Source of the DNA: Rhizobium sp. Q54
GTDB taxonomy: Bacteria; Bacteroidota; Bacteroidia; Flavobacteriales; Flavobacteriaceae
DNA: 14,865 bases
Direction of reading: 5' to 3'
Assembly: GCA_943324395.2 (NCBI GenBank)
Contig: CALPLL020000023.1
Span: 1 to 14,865 of the forward strand
Shown here in pieces: positions 12,001 to 14,865 of the stretch. A program made the position numbers and the translations under genes. Every line of letters begins with the position of its first letter. Position 1 is the first letter of the stretch. The notes below the pieces were generated by a model. The model did no database searches. It was not told the DNA's origin and saw only the letters and a list, made by a program, of their open reading frames with translations.

Positions 12001-14865
12001 AACAGGAACTATTACTGTAAGTCCTGATAATACTGTAACACTAGCATCTGTTAATCCAGCTGTATTATGTATTAACACTGTTTTGGTTCCTATTACGCAT
12101 ACAACCACTGGAGCTACAGGAATTGGTGCAGTAACAGGTTTACCTTCAGGATTAACAGCTGTATGGGCTGGAAATGTAATTACTATTAGTGGTACACCTA
12201 CAATATCAGGAACGTTTAATTATAGTATCCTATTAACCGGAGGATGTAATACAGTATATGCTACAGGAACTATTACTGTAAACGCTAATAATACTGTAAC
12301 AGCAGCTTCAAGTACTTTGCCAGTATGTATTAATAACGCTTTAACAGCTATTACTCATACTACCACTGGTGCTACAGGAATAGGGACGGTAGTAGGTTTA
12401 CCATCTGGAGTTACTGCTTCGTTTGCAGGAAATACTATTACAATTAGTGGAACACCAACAGTTTCAGGAATATTTAATTATACTATTCCATTAACAGGAG
12501 GGTGTAGCACAGTAAATGCTACAGGAACTATAGTTGTAAATCCAAATAATACTGTATTAGCAGCATCTTCTAATCCAATTTTATGTATTAATACGGCATT
12601 AACAACACCTATTACTTTTACAACAACTGGAGCTACCGGAATTGGATCACCAATAGGTTTACCAACAGGAGTTATCGCTTCGTTTGCAGGAAATACTATT
12701 ACTATTAGTGGAACACCAACAGTTGCAGGAATATTTACTTATAGCATTCCATTAACTGGAGGTTGTAGTGCAATAAACGCTGTAGGTACTATCACAGTTA
12801 ATCCAAGCAATACTGTAACACCAGCATCTTCTAATCCAATTTTATGTATTAATACGGCATTAACAACAGCTATTATTCATACTACAACTGGAGCTACCGG
12901 AATTGGTGTTGCAACAGGTTTACCTGCAGGAGTAACAGCTTCATGGTTAGCAAACGCTATTACCATAAGTGGTTCTCCATCGGCAGCTGGAATCTTTAAT
13001 TATAGCATTCCATTAATTGGAGGATGTGGAGGTTCAGCAACAGGAACTATAACGGTTAATCCAAGCAATACTGCATCAGTTGCATCAAGTACTCCAACTG
13101 TTTGTATCAATACAGTTTTTACTCCTATTACTCATACTACCACTGGAGCTACTGGAATTGGAACAATAGTAAATTTACCAGCAGGTGTAACAGCTTCGTG
13201 GGCAGCGGACAAAATTACTATTAGTGGAGCACCAACAGTTGCAGGAACCTATAATTATAGTATCCTATTAACTGGAGGTTGTAGTGCAGTTTATGCTACA
13301 GGAAGTATTATTGTAAATGCTGACAATACAGTAACAACAGCTTCTACTAATCCAGCTACTTTATGTATTAATAATGCTTTAACAGCTATTACTCATACAA
13401 CTACTGTAGCTACAGGAATAGGAACAGCAGCTGGTTTACCAGGCGGTGTAACTGCATTATGGGCAGCGAATACTATAACCATTAGCGGAACACCAACGGT
13501 TTCAGGAACCTACAATTATAGTATTCCATTAACTGGAGGTTGTAGTTCAATTTTTGCTACAGGTAGTATAATTGTTAAGCCTAATAATACGGTATCAGCA
13601 GCTTCAAGTACGCCATCAATATGTATTAATAATGCTTTAACAGCTATTATTCACAACACCACCGGAGCTACAGGTATTGGAGGAGCTACAGGTTTACCAG
13701 CAGGTGTAACAGCATCATGGGCAGGTAATATTATTACCATTAGTGGTACTCCAACCGCTTCAGGAACATTCAATTATAGTATTCCATTAACTGGAGGATG
13801 TGACATTGTATATGCTACTGGAAGTATTAATGTGAATCCACAACCAACAGCTACAATTACTGGAAATAATAGATTTGATGAATGTCAAAATGGAACACAG
13901 CCTACCATTACCTTTACTGGTTCTAATGGAACGGCACCATATACTTTTACTTATCAAATTAATAATTTATTAACAGGTACTTCAACGAGTTATACTGTTA
14001 CTTCATTAACAACAAGCAATAGTGCATCGGTTACAATACCAATACCAATTGCAGGGGATTTCACGGTGACATTGTCAAGTGTTCAAGATTCAAGTTCTTC
14101 AACTTGTACCTCAAATAATATAACTTTACCTAATACTGCTTATATAAAGGTGCGACAAATAGGAACTGTAGTACCTGTTAATCAAGCATTAATTTCTCAA
14201 ACAGTATGTGTAGGAAGTCCACTTCCATCATCAATAGTATTCACTATTGGTGGATCAGCTACAAACGCTTATGTAACAGGATTACCTAATGGATTAAGTG
14301 CGGTTTACACTGCAGGAGCCATTACCATTTCAGGAACTCCTTTAGTTTCAGGAGTGTTTAATTATAATGTAATTACTTCTGGTGTAGCCAGTAATTGTAA
14401 CTTTACTTATACTGGAGGAAGAATCACGGTGAATTCTAATGACAGAATCAACTTGATTTCGGCTGCAAATACTACTAGTCAGTCGGTATGTTCTAATATT
14501 GTAATACAGGATATTATATATAACCTTGGTGGAGGTGCAACAGGAGGAATTGTAACATTCTCTCCAAGTCAACCAATAGGTATTACTTGGGTGTTAAATA
14601 CTAACGCTATTACAAATACTAACACTATTACCATCTCTGGAGCTTCTAGTGCAATAGGTACTTACACTTATACTGTTCAATCATTTGGTATATGTGGACC
14701 ATCAACTGCAACAGGTACAATAACTATTAAAAATAGTGCTACAGTAACTTTGTTATCCGGAAATCCTTCACCTACAGTGTGTCAAGGGACATTAATTGCG
14801 CCTGTGCAATTTGGTATTTCTCCAGGTTCTGGTAATATGATTGTTTCCTCAGGAACATTACCAAA
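1..14865 (+). CDS. Giant multi-module Ig-like/PKD-like surface protein (probable adhesin or gliding-type protein), partial at both ends
   Basis: One frame is open across the whole window: first full codon at 2-4, last at 14861-14863, 4,954 codons, no stop or frameshift. Base 1 and bases 14864-14865 belong to codons cut by the window edges. No start codon, signal peptide, C-terminal sorting domain or stop codon is visible. The translation is a chain of about 55 Ig-like/PKD-like beta modules: 24 complete type A (residues 40-2279), two type B (2280-2450), two type C (2451-2633), 23 type D (2634-4611) and a mixed tail. Thr, Ser, Asn, Gly, Ala, Ile and Val dominate. No membrane segment or enzymatic motif was seen. 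Proteins of this build in Flavobacteriia are typically exported by the type IX secretion system and anchored at, or moved along, the cell surface; F. johnsoniae SprB (about 6,500 residues) is the best-known giant. The surface role is inferred from architecture only. Identity with sprB is not claimed, so no symbol is given. The coding call is near certain and the function moderate. Confidence 0.97.
2..6838 (+). repeat. Zone A: array of 24 complete (plus one partial) diverged Ig-like modules
   Basis: Each module runs roughly [72 protein letters not shown]. This is the Ig-like/PKD-like module common in giant Flavobacteriia surface proteins. A conserved Cys near the start (ICEG/ICQG), a core Trp and a second Cys near the end (PC or GC) fit a disulfide-linked beta sandwich. 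Approximate module starts: 119, 395, 716, 986, 1274, 1553, 1823, 2099, 2387, 2651, 2933, 3194, 3482, 3743, 4016, 4286, 4553, 4835, 5117, 5399, 5681, 5978, 6275, 6554; bases 2-118 are the tail of an earlier module. Lengths vary from 87 to 107 residues, the longest (395-715) with extra residues before its Trp. Linkers often carry Lys (KKP, KSP, KAP), so this zone has more charge than zone D. The high divergence suggests an older or less homogenised array. Boundaries are by eye and may shift by a few residues. Confidence 0.9.
5681..6274 (+). repeat. Recently duplicated pair of zone A modules (two units of 99 residues)
   Basis: Modules 5681-5977 and 5978-6274 are both 297 nt. Only these two share SSQNS after the core Trp, a GSF stretch further on, and DDINLG before the next strand. 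Other zone A modules lack the extra loop. The pair looks like a local tandem duplication within the otherwise diverged array, followed by moderate divergence. Confidence 0.8.
6839..7351 (+). repeat. Zone B: two PKD-like modules of a different type
   Basis: Residues 2280-2450 hold two modules of about 85 residues (6839-7099 and 7100-7351). The first has [33 protein letters not shown] and [11 protein letters not shown]; the second has [32 protein letters not shown] and [12 protein letters not shown]. The pattern of Cys, core W, an I/V-x-I/V strand and NGCGS is typical of the PKD-like modules common in Bacteroidota (I would expect a Pfam PKD_6-like hit, not checked). Each keeps two cysteines. 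They separate the two large arrays and may act as a spacer between zones A and D; that role is inference. Confidence 0.8.
7352..7900 (+). repeat. Zone C: two closely related PKD-like modules
   Basis: The modules at 7352-7621 (90 aa) and 7622-7900 (93 aa) align along their whole length. Shared blocks include FNYxPTxAS, [17 protein letters not shown], a GP-G-I-EVL-NTT-PI-VVY stretch and GCTN near the end. The type is familiar from Bacteroidota surface proteins (a PKD_5-like hit would be expected, not checked). The first Cys lies in CSG/CTG and the second in GCTN. The second module ends with NVDVNP, which leads directly into the NPNNTV motif that opens each zone D unit. Two copies in tandem point to a single local duplication. 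Confidence 0.85.
9939..9994 (+). repeat. 56-nt exact direct repeat, copy 1 (junction of zone D units 8 and 9)
   Basis: This stretch, encoding [18 protein letters not shown], is identical base for base to 12258-12313, nine units downstream (offset 2,319 nt). Other junctions in the array differ at several third-codon positions, so this long match suggests a recent copy or conversion event. Confidence 0.9.
12258..12313 (+). repeat. 56-nt exact direct repeat, copy 2 (junction of zone D units 17 and 18)
   Basis: Identical over all 56 bases to 9939-9994. The match stops abruptly on both sides: the preceding base is t here and a in copy 1; the following base is a here and t in copy 1. Confidence 0.9.
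12561..12868 (+). repeat. 47-nt exact direct repeat shared by adjacent zone D units 19 and 20
   Basis: Bases 12561-12607 and 12822-12868 are identical (offset 261 nt). Both copies encode [15 protein letters not shown] and both carry an extra Thr codon (aca aca) seen in no other unit of the array. The shared insertion and silent-site identity mark a recent duplication or conversion between neighbours. The listed span covers both copies and the sequence between them. Confidence 0.9.
13835..14155 (+). repeat. Zone E, first module: single PKD/SprB-like module ending the regular array
   Basis: Residues 4612-4718 break the zone D pattern. The module reads [10 protein letters not shown], then a DECQNG segment, [20 protein letters not shown], a Thr/Ser-rich stretch, an [18 protein letters not shown] strand and STCTS. 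The [11 protein letters not shown] core followed by G-x-F/Y-x-V-x-L and a late Cys is characteristic of PKD/SprB-repeat-like modules of Flavobacteriia surface proteins. It is 107 residues long, longer than its neighbours, and occurs once in the window. It may be a spacer between the regular array and the modules that follow (inference). Confidence 0.75.
14156..14865 (+). repeat. Zone E tail: two complete and one partial diverged He_PIG-like modules
   Basis: The modules at 14156-14437 and 14438-14731 keep the zone D logic in degenerate form. The first has [45 protein letters not shown] and a late Cys in SNCNF. The second has [36 protein letters not shown] and ICGPS. A third starts near 14732 (SPTVCQGT) and is cut by the window edge. 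They are longer (94-98 aa) than zone D units and share little DNA identity with them. They are probably older relatives of the same family outside the amplified block. Confidence 0.75.

Larger units (their letters stand above)
10217..13576 (+). repeat. Higher-order repeat: five-unit blocks (about 1,290 nt) within zone D
   Basis: Variants recur every five units. GGCGGSA near the unit end occurs only in units 10, 15 and 20 (Cys codons at 10439, 11729 and 13025). An NPxxLC segment in a 261-nt unit occurs in units 12, 17 and 22. [13 protein letters not shown] is confined to units 12 and 17. ALTAI follows the first Cys in units 13, 18 and 23. GTIVNLP with SGAPTV links units 11 and 21. This implies duplication of blocks of five modules (about 430 residues). 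The start of the first block is uncertain, and units 1-9 show the pattern weakly or not at all. Confidence 0.75.
7901..13834 (+). repeat. Zone D: 23 tandem He_PIG-like modules, mean period 258 nt (86 aa)
   Basis: The consensus unit opens with [12 protein letters not shown], then PxCINTxLTxITHTTTG, ATGIGxATGLPxGVTASW, [18 protein letters not shown], and [16 protein letters not shown]. The GLPxGV...ITISGTP...G.F core matches the He_PIG 'putative Ig' family (recognised by eye). Unit starts: 7901, 8159, 8417, 8675, 8933, 9191, 9449, 9707, 9962, 10217, 10472, 10730, 10991, 11246, 11504, 11762, 12020, 12281, 12539, 12800, 13058, 13316, 13577; the array ends at 13834. Every unit is 255, 258 or 261 nt, so all length changes are single codons and the mean is exactly 258. 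Cysteines sit near residues 16 and 75 of each unit. The core Trp is replaced by Phe in the units at 9707, 11246, 12281 and 12539, and by Leu in the unit at 9962. Many differences between units are silent third-base changes, which suggests selection on the protein. Confidence 0.95.

Noticed and set aside
7901..13834. Regularly spaced repeats that might suggest a CRISPR array or non-coding satellite DNA
   Set aside because: The whole unit is conserved, with no short repeat/unique spacer alternation. The frame is kept through every unit, all length changes are whole codons, and variation is mainly at third positions: this is a coding tandem repeat.
7901..13834. Many Asn-Asn-Thr sequons (NNTV) as possible N-glycosylation sites
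   Set aside because: General N-glycosylation at such sequons is not the established system in Bacteroidota, and the motif is simply part of the repeated module opening.
1..14865. Possible promoters, terminators, ribosome binding sites or internal starts at the many ATG codons and A/T-rich stretches
   Set aside because: The protein pattern is continuous across every candidate, no intergenic space exists, and A/T-rich hexamers are expected by chance in DNA of this composition.
1..14865. Assigning the gene as sprB
   Set aside because: The architecture fits the class, but neither terminus nor neighbouring genes are visible, and many Flavobacteriia encode several giant proteins of this sort.

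Overview
The window lies entirely inside one gene. A single plus-strand reading frame (first complete codon at base 2) is open from end to end: 4,954 complete codons with no stop and no frameshift found in a line-by-line translation. Neither the start codon nor the stop codon is present. The product is an enormous secreted or surface protein built of about 55 consecutive beta-rich Ig-like/PKD-like modules of 85-107 residues, nearly all with two cysteines. The A+T-rich DNA, codon use dominated by aca/tta/gga/aat, and module types (ICEG...LWTT...LNPTYTPS...[12 protein letters not shown]...ITISGTP...GGC) strongly suggest a member of Bacteroidota, most likely class Flavobacteriia. There, giant proteins of this kind are exported by the type IX secretion system and act as adhesins or gliding-motility surface proteins (SprB of Flavobacterium johnsoniae is the known giant example). 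The genus and the sorting signal cannot be confirmed because both protein ends lie outside the window.

Layout. Zone A (2-6838; residues 1-2279): one partial and 24 complete Ig-like modules, variable in length (87-107 aa) and well diverged. Zone B (6839-7351): two PKD-like modules of a different type. Zone C (7352-7900): two closely related modules of a third type ([15 protein letters not shown]). Zone D (7901-13834; residues 2634-4611): 23 highly regular tandem modules of 85-87 aa (mean exactly 258 nt) resembling the He_PIG 'putative Ig' family. Zone E (13835-14865): one PKD/SprB-like module, then two complete and one cut-off module distantly related to those of zone D.

The most informative structure is in zone D. 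The units carry a higher-order period of five (about 1.29 kb): diagnostic variants and one-codon length changes recur at units 10/15/20 and 12/17/22. Long exact DNA matches occur between neighbouring units (47 nt) and between units nine apart (56 nt). The array therefore seems to have grown by block duplication plus gene conversion. Zone D also has only 11 charged residues in 1,978, so it can hardly bind Ca2+ as cadherin- or RTX-type adhesins do.

No RNA gene, promoter, terminator, mobile element, CRISPR array or second protein gene is supported. The minus-strand open frames are shadows of the repeats.
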